Below are positions 1-9,237 of a stretch of DNA of 63,111 bases, in pieces; position 1 is the first letter of the stretch, and each line of letters starts with the position of its first letter. Source of the DNA: Actinomycetes bacterium (GTDB lineage Bacteria; Actinomycetota; Actinomycetes; Actinomycetales; Actinomycetaceae); assembly GCA_023387755.1 (NCBI GenBank), contig JAEWHO010000038.1, positions 1 to 63,111 of the forward strand. The letters run 5' to 3'. The translations under genes and the position numbers were made by a program. Under the pieces are notes generated by a model. The model made no database searches, had not been told where the DNA came from, and saw only the letters and a list, made by a program, of their open reading frames with translations.

Positions 1-1331
1 GTCCAGGCTGAGTGTCCCAAATCGACATCGTCATCCTGCCCGGTGGGTTTGAATAGGGGTGCATCCACAACCCACACGAAGGACCATTCATCCTCGTTAA
101 TCAGTCCGCACCGCCGGCCGATCTCGAGCCGGGCCGCCCCGAGCAGTGCGCGCGCCGCATCTGCGGTGCCGGCTGCAAAGAAGATAGCGTCCCCGGGCTG
201 AGCGCCGGTGACGGCGGCCAAGTTGGCGCGTTCAGTCTCGGAAATGTTCTTCGCTACCGGCCCACCGAGGCTGCCGTCTTCCTGCACCGTGGTATAGGCC
301 AGGCCACGGGCCCCACGCTGTTTCGCCCACTCTTGCCAGGCGTCGAATTGACGACGCGGCTGGGAGGCCCCACCCGGCATCACCACCGCCCCGACGAAGG
401 GATTCTGGAATACCCGGAAGGGAGTGTCTTTGAAATAGTCAGTGAGGTCAACCAGTTCCAGGCCGAAGCGCAGATCCGGCTTATCGGTGCCGTACTTTTC
501 CATGGCTTCAGCGAAGGTCATTCGGGCTATGGGGCGCGGAATCTCGACGTCGATGAGCTTCCATAGTGCGGCGAGTACATCTTCGGCGACCGCGAGGACG
601 TCCTCTTGCTCCACGAAGCTCATTTCGACGTCGAGCTGCGTGAACTCCGGCTGCCGGTCGGCTCGGAAGTCCTCATCTCGGTAACAGCGCGCGATCTGGT
701 AGTAGCGTTCCATCCCCCCAACCATCAGCAGCTGTTTGAACAGCTGCGGCGATTGTGGAAGCGCATACCAGGAGCCGGGAGCAAGTCGTGCCGGGACGAG
801 GAAGTCGCGTGCCCCTTCCGGAGTGGAGCGGGTCAGGGTGGGCGTTTCTACCTCAACGAAGTCGTGCTCATCAAGAACGCGGCGAGCAGCCTGGTTCATT
901 TTGGCGCGCAAACGCATGGCGTATTGCGGCTTGGACCGGCGCAGGTCGATGTAGCGGTAGCGCAGCCGTGCTTCTTCCCCGACCATGCCTGAGTCATCAC
1001 TATGGTCGGAGACCTGGAAAGGTAGCGGTGCACACGGGTTGAGTACTTCCACATCATCGGCAATGACTTCGATCTCACCGGTTGGGAGCGCCGGATTCTC
1101 ATTGCCTTCTGGACGGGCGTGGACAACCCCGGTCACCTTGACGACATATTCGCTGCGCAACTGGTGGGCCACATCTTCCCGCACTACAACCTGGCAAATG
1201 CCGCTGGAATCGCGCAGATCAATGAACGCGACTCCCCCGTGATCGCGGCGGCGGTCAACCCAGCCGGCGAGGGTGATGGTCTGGTCGATATGTGTGGTAC
1301 GCAGTTCGCCTGCGCGATGGGTGCGGAGCAC
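1..1331 (-). CDS. aspS: Aspartate--tRNA ligase (3' part beyond window)
   Basis: Class II aminoacyl-tRNA synthetase that charges tRNA-Asp in the cytoplasm. About 443 N-terminal residues are present. An anticodon-binding OB-fold occupies roughly residues 1-105 (AGWVDRRRDHGGVAFIDLRD), followed by class II motif 2 (FRDEDFRADRQPEFTQLD). The window edge then cuts the bacterial GAD insertion, so motif 3 and the stop are missing. The start is a GTG (LRTHRAGELR...) preceded by AGAAAGGAC, a usable ribosome-binding site. The gene is divergent from the MFS transporter, which starts 82 bases away. I cannot tell whether the enzyme also aspartylates tRNA-Asn; that depends on gatCAB elsewhere in the genome. 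Identification is secure. Confidence 0.95.
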   Translation of the reverse strand, partial: MLRTHRAGELRTTHIDQTITLAGWVDRRRDHGGVAFIDLRDSSGICQVVVREDVAHQLRSEYVVKVTGVVHARPEGNENPALPTGEIEVIADDVEVLNPCAPLPFQVSDHSDDSGMVGEEARLRYRYIDLRRSKPQYAMRLRAKMNQAARRVLDEHDFVEVETPTLTRSTPEGARDFLVPARLAPGSWYALPQSPQLFKQLLMVGGMERYYQIARCYRDEDFRADRQPEFTQLDVEMSFVEQEDVLAVAEDVLAALWKLIDVEIPRPIARMTFAEAMEKYGTDKPDLRFGLELVDLTDYFKDTPFRVFQNPFVGAVVMPGGASQPRRQFDAWQEWAKQRGARGLAYTTVQEDGSLGGPVAKNISETERANLAAVTGAQPGDAIFFAAGTADAARALLGAARLEIGRRCGLINEDEWSFVWVVDAPLFKPTGQDDDVDLGHSAW

Positions 1332-1378
1332 GATGTGTCCTTTCTGTACTGGAAGCCGCGAAACGAGCGGTAGTGTGC

Positions 1379-1407
1379 TTGAGTCTACTAGAACTTTCCG
1401 GGACAAT
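1379..1407 (+). promoter_or_regulatory. Candidate promoter of the MFS gene (leaderless)
   Basis: A -35 TTGAGT (1379-1384) is followed by 17 bases and a -10 GACAAT (1402-1407). The GTG start codon at 1414 lies six bases after the -10 box, so transcription should begin at or next to the start codon. No Shine-Dalgarno motif is needed or seen. Confidence 0.5.
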
Positions 1408-1413
1408 CGGCAC

Positions 1414-2832
1414 GTGACTGAAGCGGGGAGGAGTGCGCCTACTGCGCCTGAAAATGATCGGTTCCAGCGCCGCCTTCTAGTGCTGTCCATTGTTCTTATT
1501 ACTGTGGGGGCCTTTGAAGCGCTGGCATTGACTACCGTCATGCCACAGGTAGCTCGTGAGCTCAACGGAGACCATCTGTATGCCCTAGCACTGGGTGTCC
1601 CACTTGCCACACACGTGATATCGACTACGTTCGCCGGCCGCTGGGTAGATGCGCGCGGGGCTTATCTCCCCGTTATTGTGGGTTGCACCCTAGCCGGGAG
1701 TGGACTCCTCATTGCCGGGTTGGCTCCGGCAATGGAGTTGGTGGCCATTGGCCGTGCGGTCATGGGGCTTGGCACCGGACTTCTCATGGTGGCGCTATAC
1801 GCGATGGTCGGTACTAATGTGCCAACCAGTAAACAACCCACATTCTTCGCCGCATTCGCTGCTGCGTGGGTGGTCCCGTCCATGTTCGGCCCCTATATTG
1901 CTGGCGTCCTGGCGGAGTGGTATTCGTGGCGAGTAGTGTTCCTGATGGTGGTGCCTATCCTGGCTGCCTCCGTCGTCGCCATGATTCCAATTTTGCGTCC
2001 TTTGCCCCGCCGCCACGAAAAACTCTTCGCCCGTAAACGCGATTACCGCATCCTGGTTTTTGCGATCGGCGCTGGAGGCGGCGTCGCGCTGATGCAGATG
2101 GTGACGGCTACGTGGCGGGTGACGGCGCTTATTTATTTCATCGCCTTAGCTATCGCCGTCATTATTTGCCTGCACTATTTGCTTCCCACCGGCACGCTGC
2201 GAGCGCTGCGTGACAGTGTAGGAGCCGCCGTGGCGACGCGCATGTGGATCAATGCAGGGGTGGTAGCCACCGAGGCATTCTTACCGCTCATGCTCGTACA
2301 AATCCACGGTTGGACGGAAAAAACGGCCGGGATTGTGCTCGCTGTGGGCGGGGTCTCCTGGAGTATCGGCTCTTTCATCCAAAGCCGCATTCACGACTCC
2401 CTGTGGCGGCACCGGCTCCCCCTGATTGGGGGGCTCCTCTCGATGGTTGGCGTGGCCATTGCGGCGGTTACCTCCCTGCCTGCAGTTCCCCCGGCACTGA
2501 CTGCGCTTGCGTGGGCACTGGCTGGGACCGGTATCGGTTTAACCTTGCCCGCCATGAGCGTGGTGGCGCTGGCGGTAAGCCCCAAACGAGAGCACGGGAC
2601 GGTGTCGGCTGCCCTGCAAATCGTTGACGGTATTGGTGCTGCCTTTGCTATCGCTGTGGTCGGCGTATTCCAAATGCTTCCGCACCTGTCCTTCTGGCCG
2701 TCCAATAAGGAAGTCAATCCTTTCTTCTCCGGACTGCTATTTATGGCTGTGCTTTGCGGGATTTCTCTGCTCACTGCCCGGCGTGTGCCTAAGGTCACCG
2801 CTGAAGGAAGCGACGCAATACCGAGCCTTTAG
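1414..2832 (+). CDS. MFS transporter
   Basis: Integral membrane transporter of the major facilitator superfamily, about 472 residues with roughly 12-14 hydrophobic segments. The first helix ends ALALTTVMPQVARELNG, which resembles the TM1 motif of multidrug-type (DHA2-like) exporters. An R-x3-G-x-G stretch (IGRAVMGLGTGLLM) follows in a later helix. I chose the GTG at 1414 over the open frame further upstream because it sits six bases after a good -10 box and because the upstream stretch is antisense to aspS. The substrate cannot be read from the sequence; drug or metabolite export is an inference. The gene stands alone between aspS (divergent) and deaD. Confidence 0.85.
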   Translation: MTEAGRSAPTAPENDRFQRRLLVLSIVLITVGAFEALALTTVMPQVARELNGDHLYALALGVPLATHVISTTFAGRWVDARGAYLPVIVGCTLAGSGLLIAGLAPAMELVAIGRAVMGLGTGLLMVALYAMVGTNVPTSKQPTFFAAFAAAWVVPSMFGPYIAGVLAEWYSWRVVFLMVVPILAASVVAMIPILRPLPRRHEKLFARKRDYRILVFAIGAGGGVALMQMVTATWRVTALIYFIALAIAVIICLHYLLPTGTLRALRDSVGAAVATRMWINAGVVATEAFLPLMLVQIHGWTEKTAGIVLAVGGVSWSIGSFIQSRIHDSLWRHRLPLIGGLLSMVGVAIAAVTSLPAVPPALTALAWALAGTGIGLTLPAMSVVALAVSPKREHGTVSAALQIVDGIGAAFAIAVVGVFQMLPHLSFWPSNKEVNPFFSGLLFMAVLCGISLLTARRVPKVTAEGSDAIPSL

Positions 2833-2883
2833 CGCTCATGTACTAGGCTGGCAGCCGCTGTCTTTTTTCTGATTGGTTCCGCT

Positions 2884-4578
2884 ATGCCTGCTTTTGATGA
2901 TCTCCCCCTGCCTAAAAGCCTGCTTCAGGCCTTGGAAGATTTAGATTTCACCACTCCTACAGATATTCAACAGGCAGCGATTGAGCCGCTGCTTGAGGGG
3001 CGCGACGTCGTCGGTATCGCGCAGACGGGTACCGGGAAGACGGCCGCCTTCGGATTACCTGCACTAGCTCGTCTCGACGACGCTTCCCACGTGCAAGCCC
3101 TCATCTTGTGCCCGACGCGCGAACTGGCAGTCCAGGGGGCGGCCGCGCTGCGCCGTTTTGCCGCCCACCTTCCACATGCCAATATTGTGGCCGTCTACGG
3201 GGGCGCCGCCTACTACGGTCAGCTGCGGGCGTTAGAAAACGGTGCCAATATCGTCGTCGGAACCCCCGGGCGCATTATGGACCTCATGGAGCGCGGTGCT
3301 TTAAAACTCGATCAGGTGAGCACATTGGTGCTGGACGAGGCTGACGAAATGCTGCGCATGGGGTTCGCTGAGGACGTCGAAACTATTGCCGCTGCGTGCC
3401 CGAAAGATCGCGTCACGGCGCTCTTTTCGGCTACCATGCCAGCGGCGATTGAACGGGTATCCGCTCAACATCTGCACGACCCTGTACGGGTAGAAGTCAC
3501 TCCTCAGGCAACAACGGTAGATACGGTCGAGCAGGAATACGCTATCGTACCCTTGCGGCATAAGAAGGGAGCTCTCTACCGGGTGTTAGCCACCAGCTCG
3601 GCCTCGGCTGCGATTGTTTTTGTGCGCACGCGGGCCAGCGCAGAAGAAGTCGCTGCAGATCTAACCGGCCGTGGAATTGCTGCGGCTGCCCTCAGCTCAG
3701 ATGTTCCCCAAAAGGAACGGGAACGGCTGGTAGAGCGTCTGCGCGGTGGTTCACTTAACGTCATTGTGGCTACTGATGTGGCTGCTCGCGGCCTAGATGT
3801 TGACCGTATTGGCCTGGTGGTGAATTTCGATGTGCCGCGGGAAGCGGAGGCCTACGTTCACCGCATTGGCCGCACCGGCCGGGCTGGGCGTCAAGGACGT
3901 GCGGTGACCTTCTTTGCTCCGCGTGAAAAGCACCGTCTGCAACAGATTGAACGGCTCACCGGTACCGCCCTACGTGAAATTACGATCCCCACACCGCGCG
4001 ATGTATCCGCCTACCGGGTGGGGCAACTGCTAGCGCACGTGCCCGAGCGGATCGAAGCGGGCCGACTCGATCTGTATGAGGAAGCGGTGGCCGCCAGCGA
4101 TATTCCACCCAGCCAGTTGGCGGCGACACTACTCGCTCTAGCGGTACAGGATGCCGGGCCCCGGGATGAGACTGAAGAGGATATCTCCGCCCATTTCGAG
4201 TCGGCACGGGCACCGAAGGGTCGCGGTCAAGGCCGCGGACGCAATGCGGCACGTGGTACCCGCTACCGGGTAGAGGTGGGCCACCGGGATAAGGTCCTAC
4301 CCGGAGCTATTGTCGGCGCGATCACCGGGGAGGGTGGTATTCAGGGCACCGATATTGGCCGGATCGAAATCTTCCCGACCTTCTCGCTCGTCGATATACT
4401 CATCGATCTGGACCCGGCAACACTGCGTAAAGTTGGCCGCGCGACCGTCCAAGGCCGGGCGCTACGGATGCGCCTTGACACCGGTCCGCAGGCTCACTCT
4501 CGCGCGGGCGGCCGCAAACGGGCCCGCCACACTCACCGCGCAGCCGCTCGCCGGGCGCACTCTAAGAAGAGGTCATAA
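2884..4578 (+). CDS. deaD: DEAD-box ATP-dependent RNA helicase (DeaD/CsdA type)
   Basis: ATP-dependent RNA helicase that remodels structured RNA, probably in ribosome assembly and mRNA decay. The 564 residues carry the canonical motifs: Q motif near residue 27 (PTDIQQAA), motif I AQTGTGKT at 46-53, Ia PTRELAVQ, Ib TPGR, II DEAD at 151-154, III SAT at 182-184, V ATDVAARGLD and VI HRIGRTGRAGR. A DbpA-type RNA-binding domain (KVLPGAIVGAITGEGGIQGT...) lies near residues 455-530, followed by a lysine/arginine/histidine-rich tail that probably adds nonspecific RNA affinity. No clear Shine-Dalgarno motif precedes the ATG. The last 46 bases overlap the 3' end of the convergent GTPase gene. Confidence 0.95.
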   Translation: MPAFDDLPLPKSLLQALEDLDFTTPTDIQQAAIEPLLEGRDVVGIAQTGTGKTAAFGLPALARLDDASHVQALILCPTRELAVQGAAALRRFAAHLPHANIVAVYGGAAYYGQLRALENGANIVVGTPGRIMDLMERGALKLDQVSTLVLDEADEMLRMGFAEDVETIAAACPKDRVTALFSATMPAAIERVSAQHLHDPVRVEVTPQATTVDTVEQEYAIVPLRHKKGALYRVLATSSASAAIVFVRTRASAEEVAADLTGRGIAAAALSSDVPQKERERLVERLRGGSLNVIVATDVAARGLDVDRIGLVVNFDVPREAEAYVHRIGRTGRAGRQGRAVTFFAPREKHRLQQIERLTGTALREITIPTPRDVSAYRVGQLLAHVPERIEAGRLDLYEEAVAASDIPPSQLAATLLALAVQDAGPRDETEEDISAHFESARAPKGRGQGRGRNAARGTRYRVEVGHRDKVLPGAIVGAITGEGGIQGTDIGRIEIFPTFSLVDILIDLDPATLRKVGRATVQGRALRMRLDTGPQAHSRAGGRKRARHTHRAAARRAHSKKRS

Positions 4579-6107
4579 TCATCGAGTTGGCGCTTGACCG
4601 GTGCTACGAGTTCCCGTTCCACTCCGCCGGCCACGGCTTGCCGAATAAGGGCGGCAGTCTTCCGCGCGCGCCGTTCACCTCCACGGCGTGCCGCGAACCG
4701 CGCACACAGGGCCGTGACCCCGCCGATAATAAGCCCGATGATGAGCAGCAGCGTAGGAACTGGTACGTAGCCGTAGGTGGGCACGTCAAAGTGGAGCTGG
4801 AAGAATCCGGCCACCCATACCGCCAGCAGCCACCCGAGGCCGGCCACGACGAGCGCTGCCCCAAGTAGTTGAATCAGGGACGTCACTTTCCACCACAGCG
4901 GTGGGCGCAACGGCAGACGCAGCTGAGCCAACGACGAATCTAGCTCATCAACGAGCGTGGGTAGGCGGTCATTGACGTCCGCCAGCATCTCCGATCGCCA
5001 CGCTGGCGGGAGGTGAGCACCAGCTTGGTGGGCGTAGTCCTGGGCCCGGGAGCGCAGCAGAGCCGCCTGCACGGGCGTGGGTTCCGGGAGAGATGTGACC
5101 GCGACGACGGGGCCCTGATCGTCGCGGTCAGTTCCAGTTCCCAGATGTAATCGTTTCAAGGGATCGGGCCGCAAGCGGGTGACCCAGCGGGTAAAAGGCC
5201 AGCCTCCATGCTGGCTGGAGGACCGCACGAAACTCCGCTGGACGGCCCCGGCGAGGGCTTCTTGGCCGGCAGCGGCGGCCGCCGCCTGGATGACGCCGTC
5301 CGTCGCAGGCACCGCGCGAGCGCCGTCATGTCCCTCAGTTGCTACCAGGAGTTGGGTCGCAGCGTGGGTAATATCTGCTTCCGCTTTCACACGGGCGGCA
5401 CGCTGGTCTGCCGCAATAGCACTGAGGCGGCGGCGGAGCTGATCGATGCCAGCCCCCGTGCGTGCCGAGACGGGATGGACTTCGGCTTTCGGGATACCAT
5501 CGCGGGCCAGTAACCGCTGTATATCGGCGACGACGCCCGGCACTTCGGCCGGGTTTAGCCGGTCGGTCTGATTGAGAACCACCAGGGTGACCTCGGCATG
5601 ATGGGCCAGCGGAGCAACGAACTCGTCATGCAGGACCGCATCCGCGTATTTTTGCGGATCGAGCACCCAGATGAGTATGTCCACAACCTGGGCCATCTGA
5701 TGGGATAGGGCGCGATGTTCAGCGATTACGGAATCAACGTCGGGCAAATCAACAAGCACCACATCGGCGGGGAGCCCCTGCCCCTGCGCACGCTGAGAAA
5801 TCTTCATCCACTCGAGGAGTTCACTGGCCTGATCCAGGTTCTGGCCCACCGCTAGCGCCTGCGTCGTCGTGGGACGGGTGGCTGCCACCCGGGCCGCCTG
5901 CGAGGCGGTAAGAGCATTGACCAGGGAGGACTTACCGGATCCGGTAGCCCCAAAACAGGCTGCAACCGTCACCTGCGCACCGAAGGCCGCCCGTCCGCCC
6001 ACATTATTGAGCGTCTCCCTGCCCCCCTCGATCAGGCCCGGTTCGAAGCGTCCCTCAGCCAAATCGAGCGCGCGGCCTAAGTCCTCGCAGCGGTCTCGCA
6101 CACTCAT
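4533..6107 (-). CDS. Dynamin-like GTPase with C-terminal membrane segments (second of tandem pair)
   Basis: About 524 residues from the ATG that reads MSVRDRCEDL. P-loop GATGSGKS is at residues 53-60. A switch threonine lies in RPTTTQAL, G3 reads LVDLPDVDS, G4 is the canonical NQTD and a G5-like VSARTG follows. Two hydrophobic segments near residues 405-431 and 448-470 are separated by a short loop, then a basic amphipathic tail. GTPase head plus C-terminal membrane hairpin is the layout of bacterial dynamin-like proteins and of the YfjP-type GTPase family; membrane remodelling is inferred from this. A longer frame upstream overlaps the first GTPase and is less likely. The start lies one base after the stop of the upstream partner, so the two are cotranscribed. 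Confidence 0.8.
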   Translation of the reverse strand: MSVRDRCEDLGRALDLAEGRFEPGLIEGGRETLNNVGGRAAFGAQVTVAACFGATGSGKSSLVNALTASQAARVAATRPTTTQALAVGQNLDQASELLEWMKISQRAQGQGLPADVVLVDLPDVDSVIAEHRALSHQMAQVVDILIWVLDPQKYADAVLHDEFVAPLAHHAEVTLVVLNQTDRLNPAEVPGVVADIQRLLARDGIPKAEVHPVSARTGAGIDQLRRRLSAIAADQRAARVKAEADITHAATQLLVATEGHDGARAVPATDGVIQAAAAAAGQEALAGAVQRSFVRSSSQHGGWPFTRWVTRLRPDPLKRLHLGTGTDRDDQGPVVAVTSLPEPTPVQAALLRSRAQDYAHQAGAHLPPAWRSEMLADVNDRLPTLVDELDSSLAQLRLPLRPPLWWKVTSLIQLLGAALVVAGLGWLLAVWVAGFFQLHFDVPTYGYVPVPTLLLIIGLIIGGVTALCARFAARRGGERRARKTAALIRQAVAGGVERELVAPVKRQLDDYDLFLECARRAAAR

Positions 6108-6108
6108 C

Positions 6109-7863
6109 TCACACAATCCCTTCGTGGCGGCGTGCCTGTTGTAGCTGCAGCAAGGCGTCATGGAGGCGATCTGGAGCGCTCGCATCAACGCCGACGTCGG
6201 TTAGTGCCTGCCGGTAGGCGTTCGCGTGCCAGGCCAGCAGTTCACCGGTGCGGGTTTCCAAATTCCGCCGTGCGGCGCGCGCCATTCGCCGCACAGCATC
6301 GTCACCGAATACGGCCTCTAGGAGTTTTTGCCCGACGACGGCGGTACCGCCGGCAGCAGCCACCTCCATACCGGTGATCATGCCTCCAGTGGAAGCCAGA
6401 ATGACGAGCATAAGGGCAACCCCAAGCGTGTTGACCCCCAATGACATCACCCGAGCGGTGAACCGCCGATCGGCTCCCTCCGAACGCACCATGTCAAGTA
6501 CTGAGCGCTGCCATTCGCGCACCATCTGCGCGGCTCGGGCATCCACTTCCGAGCGGTCAGGGAGATACTGGTGAGCGCTCGCAAGGATCGAGCGGGCTGC
6601 GCTTTCTCGTTGCCAGGCGTAGTCAACCTCCCCAGCTGCGCGGGAAATCTCGGCGCTGGCGAGGGTCCATAAGCCCTCCTCGATGGCGGCTTCCACCTCC
6701 ACCTGCGGCGCGGGGCGGCCTTTAAACAGTGCAGTGAGTCGATCGCGGGCACGGCCTACTGCGGCCTCAACGGAGCGGATAAATTCCCCGGTGCCCACGA
6801 ATTCTTGCCATCGGGCAAGCACTTCTCCACGCAGCAGAGAACCGTCCTTCATCGCCTCACTCACCCGCATATGGGCACCGGCATAGGCATCGTCAACCCG
6901 CCGTGCCAGGTCTGCGTGGAAGGCGGTCGTATCCCGCGCCATATCGATCGCATCCGCGCCGGTACGTACTAATTCGTCTAGCGCGCCGGACAGTGTTGTA
7001 CGCGCCACCTGAGCGCGGCTCGCCGCATCGGCAGCAAGGGCCTTTAGCCAGCTCGCGATCGGATCGATAGCGGAACGCGGAAGGCGCTTATCCGCAGAAA
7101 GCTCCTGCTCGCCGATTGTGAAAATCGGTGCTTTACTAAGGCCCACATCCGCTAGCCGGCGAGCCAGGTCCGCGCGCACATCAGCTGCCGCCCCCGGCGG
7201 TACGCGATTAAGAACCACCGCAACAACCACGTGCCGCCGGGCTGCTTCAGACAGGAAGACCCACGGGGCCGCGTCCGCGTAGCGGGCCGCCGTCGTCGTG
7301 AAAATCCATAGATCCGCCGCCGCCAATAACTGCTGCGCCAGGGCTCGGTTTGCTTCCTCCACCGAATCAATATCCGGAGCGTCCAACAGCGCTAAACCGG
7401 GCGGGACGCGGTCAGTAGCGCGCACTTCCAACTCGCTGGTGGTACCGGCCGGACTAATATCGGCGTCAATCTCGCGGTGTACTCGGGCCAAAGACGGCAA
7501 AATTCGGTCATCCCTGAACCACGCCGCATCGCTGGGATGGTGGATAAGAACCGGGCGCCGGGTAGTGGGACGAATCGCTGACGTGTGTGAAACGTTCGTG
7601 CCCAGCAGCGAGTTCACCAGCGTTGATTTACCAGCTCCCGTGGACCCCCCGACAACGGCCAAAAGGGGGGCCTCCAGGCTCCGATAGCGCGGGAGGAGGT
7701 AGTCATCCAATTGGTGCAGCGCCCGCTCCTGTAAAGCGTGGCCCTGCTGCTGGCTGGCCAAGAGGTAGGGAAAGGACAGCTGTGCAAAGGCTTCCCGCGC
7801 TCCTCCAAGGGCCGCCTCGACCTCCCCTGAGGCGCTCGCAGCGATACCATCGACGCTCGTCAT
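6109..7863 (-). CDS. Dynamin-like GTPase (first of tandem pair)
   Basis: 584 residues. P-loop GGSTGAGKST is at residues 72-81, a switch threonine lies in RPTTRRPV, and G3 reads LLDAPDIDS. The expected G4 N/T-K-x-D is degenerate (VVLNRVPPG), so guanine recognition may be altered. A long helical region follows, with a hydrophobic stretch near residues 460-515 (LGVALMLVILASTGG...) that could embed in the membrane. It pairs with the next gene one base downstream. Paired bacterial dynamins are known in other bacteria (for example DynA/DynB in Streptomyces), so a heteromeric membrane-remodelling complex is a reasonable inference. Its place beside hisS says little about function. Orthology to DynA/DynB is not established. 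Confidence 0.8.
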   Translation of the reverse strand: MTSVDGIAASASGEVEAALGGAREAFAQLSFPYLLASQQQGHALQERALHQLDDYLLPRYRSLEAPLLAVVGGSTGAGKSTLVNSLLGTNVSHTSAIRPTTRRPVLIHHPSDAAWFRDDRILPSLARVHREIDADISPAGTTSELEVRATDRVPPGLALLDAPDIDSVEEANRALAQQLLAAADLWIFTTTAARYADAAPWVFLSEAARRHVVVAVVLNRVPPGAAADVRADLARRLADVGLSKAPIFTIGEQELSADKRLPRSAIDPIASWLKALAADAASRAQVARTTLSGALDELVRTGADAIDMARDTTAFHADLARRVDDAYAGAHMRVSEAMKDGSLLRGEVLARWQEFVGTGEFIRSVEAAVGRARDRLTALFKGRPAPQVEVEAAIEEGLWTLASAEISRAAGEVDYAWQRESAARSILASAHQYLPDRSEVDARAAQMVREWQRSVLDMVRSEGADRRFTARVMSLGVNTLGVALMLVILASTGGMITGMEVAAAGGTAVVGQKLLEAVFGDDAVRRMARAARRNLETRTGELLAWHANAYRQALTDVGVDASAPDRLHDALLQLQQARRHEGIV

Positions 7864-7887
7864 AGCTGCTCCTTCACCTGAGCTAAC

Positions 7888-9219
7888 TCAGGGCTTGTCC
7901 CCCACCGCCTCAATCGTGGCGGTCAGATCGCAGGCCGAAATATTCCAGGTGTGGGGATCTGCCGGGTGTTGCTCACCGCTGCGCACATCTTTAACCTGCT
8001 GCGTTTCCCCCGGGAACCAAACATACGGGATTCCCAATTTATCCGCATGCCGAATCTGTTTACCGAATTTTGCGGCGGTTGGGCTGACGTCAGTGGGAAT
8101 TCCGCGCGCGCGCAAAATGTCAGCAATATCGTTTGATTCGTTCCGGGTTTCCTCATCAACCACAGCAACGAGGACTGCTGTCGGCACACTACGGGAGGCC
8201 TGTTGCTGCTGCAGGATTCGGGATAGTAGTCGCGTCACTCCCACCGACAAACCCACTCCAGGGTAGGTTCGCCGCCCCACTTTGGCCAGGGAATCGTAGC
8301 GACCCCCTCCCCCTATGGAGCCCAAATCCTCATGGCCACACAGGAGAGTTTCGTACACTGTTCCGGTGTAGTAGTCCAGGCCCCGGGCGATCTTGAGCAC
8401 GGCTCGGATTCGGCCCGGATGGCGGCGGCTTACCCCATCTACGACGGCGGATAGCTCAGCTAGCCCCTCTTCCAACAGATCATTTGTTACCCCCAGGGCA
8501 CGTACCTGTTCGGCAACCTCGCCACCATCACTACCGCTAATCGCGGCTAGGCGGAGCGCGGAGCGGGCTTGATCCGCAGTGAGCTGAACGTCGTCAATGA
8601 GGAGCTTTTCCGTTGCCTCCGGCCCAATCTTGTCCAGCTTGTCAATGACTCGCAAAGTGCCGGCAATATCCTCAATCCCGAGTCCCTGGTAAAACCCTTG
8701 ACACACCTTTCGGTTATTCACCTGGATGATGAATTCGCCTATATTGAGGGCCGCCAAAGCGTCGGCCATTACCAGGGGCAGTTCAATCTCGTAGTGGAAG
8801 GGCAAGGTCTCCTGACCGACGACGTCAATATCGGCTTGGACAAATTCGCGGTAGCGGCCCTCCTGGGGGCGTTCCCCTCGCCACACTGGCTGGATCTGGT
8901 AGCGCTTAAACGGAAAGGTGAGTTGGCCTGCGTTCTCGGTCACGTAGCGTGCAAACGGTACGGTGAGGTCAAAGTGGAGGGCGAGGGTATTCGGGGTGCG
9001 CTCAGCGTCTTTCTCGGCCTGTAGGCGCGAGAGGACGTACACTTCCTGGCTGGTCTCCCCTTTGGCGGCTAGCGTGCCGAGGGTTTCAACGGCCCGGGTG
9101 TGCAGCGAGGTGAATCCGTGCAATTCAAATACCCGGCGCAGGGTGTCGAGAATATGTAACTCAACCAATCGTTCTGCGGGGAGTAATTCCGGAAATCCAG
9201 ACAGTGTAGAGCGAACCAT
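7888..9219 (-). CDS. hisS: Histidine--tRNA ligase
   Basis: Class II synthetase that charges tRNA-His in the cytoplasm. The 443 residues match the family length. Motif 2 is QPVWRGERPQEGRYREFVQADID, the histidine-specific signature is ARGLDYYTGTVYE, and a glycine-rich GGGGRYDSL precedes motif 3 (GLSVGVTRL). The C-terminal anticodon-binding domain begins near residue 335 (VLVAVVDEETRNESNDIA). The ATG is preceded both by AGGGG and by a -10-like GACAAT six bases upstream. It may therefore have its own leaderless start or be read from the MBL gene 18 bases upstream, which lies in the same direction. Confidence 0.95.
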   Translation of the reverse strand: MVRSTLSGFPELLPAERLVELHILDTLRRVFELHGFTSLHTRAVETLGTLAAKGETSQEVYVLSRLQAEKDAERTPNTLALHFDLTVPFARYVTENAGQLTFPFKRYQIQPVWRGERPQEGRYREFVQADIDVVGQETLPFHYEIELPLVMADALAALNIGEFIIQVNNRKVCQGFYQGLGIEDIAGTLRVIDKLDKIGPEATEKLLIDDVQLTADQARSALRLAAISGSDGGEVAEQVRALGVTNDLLEEGLAELSAVVDGVSRRHPGRIRAVLKIARGLDYYTGTVYETLLCGHEDLGSIGGGGRYDSLAKVGRRTYPGVGLSVGVTRLLSRILQQQQASRSVPTAVLVAVVDEETRNESNDIADILRARGIPTDVSPTAAKFGKQIRHADKLGIPYVWFPGETQQVKDVRSGEQHPADPHTWNISACDLTATIEAVGDKP

Positions 9220-9225
9220 GCCCCT

Positions 9226-9231
9226 ATTGTC
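9226..9231 (-). promoter_or_regulatory. Possible leaderless -10 box for hisS
   Basis: GACAAT lies exactly six bases before the hisS ATG, the same hexamer and spacing as at the MFS gene. The six bases between (AGGGGC) also look like a Shine-Dalgarno motif, so the assignment is ambiguous. No -35 box is evident. Confidence 0.3.
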
Positions 9232-9237
9232 CCATGT

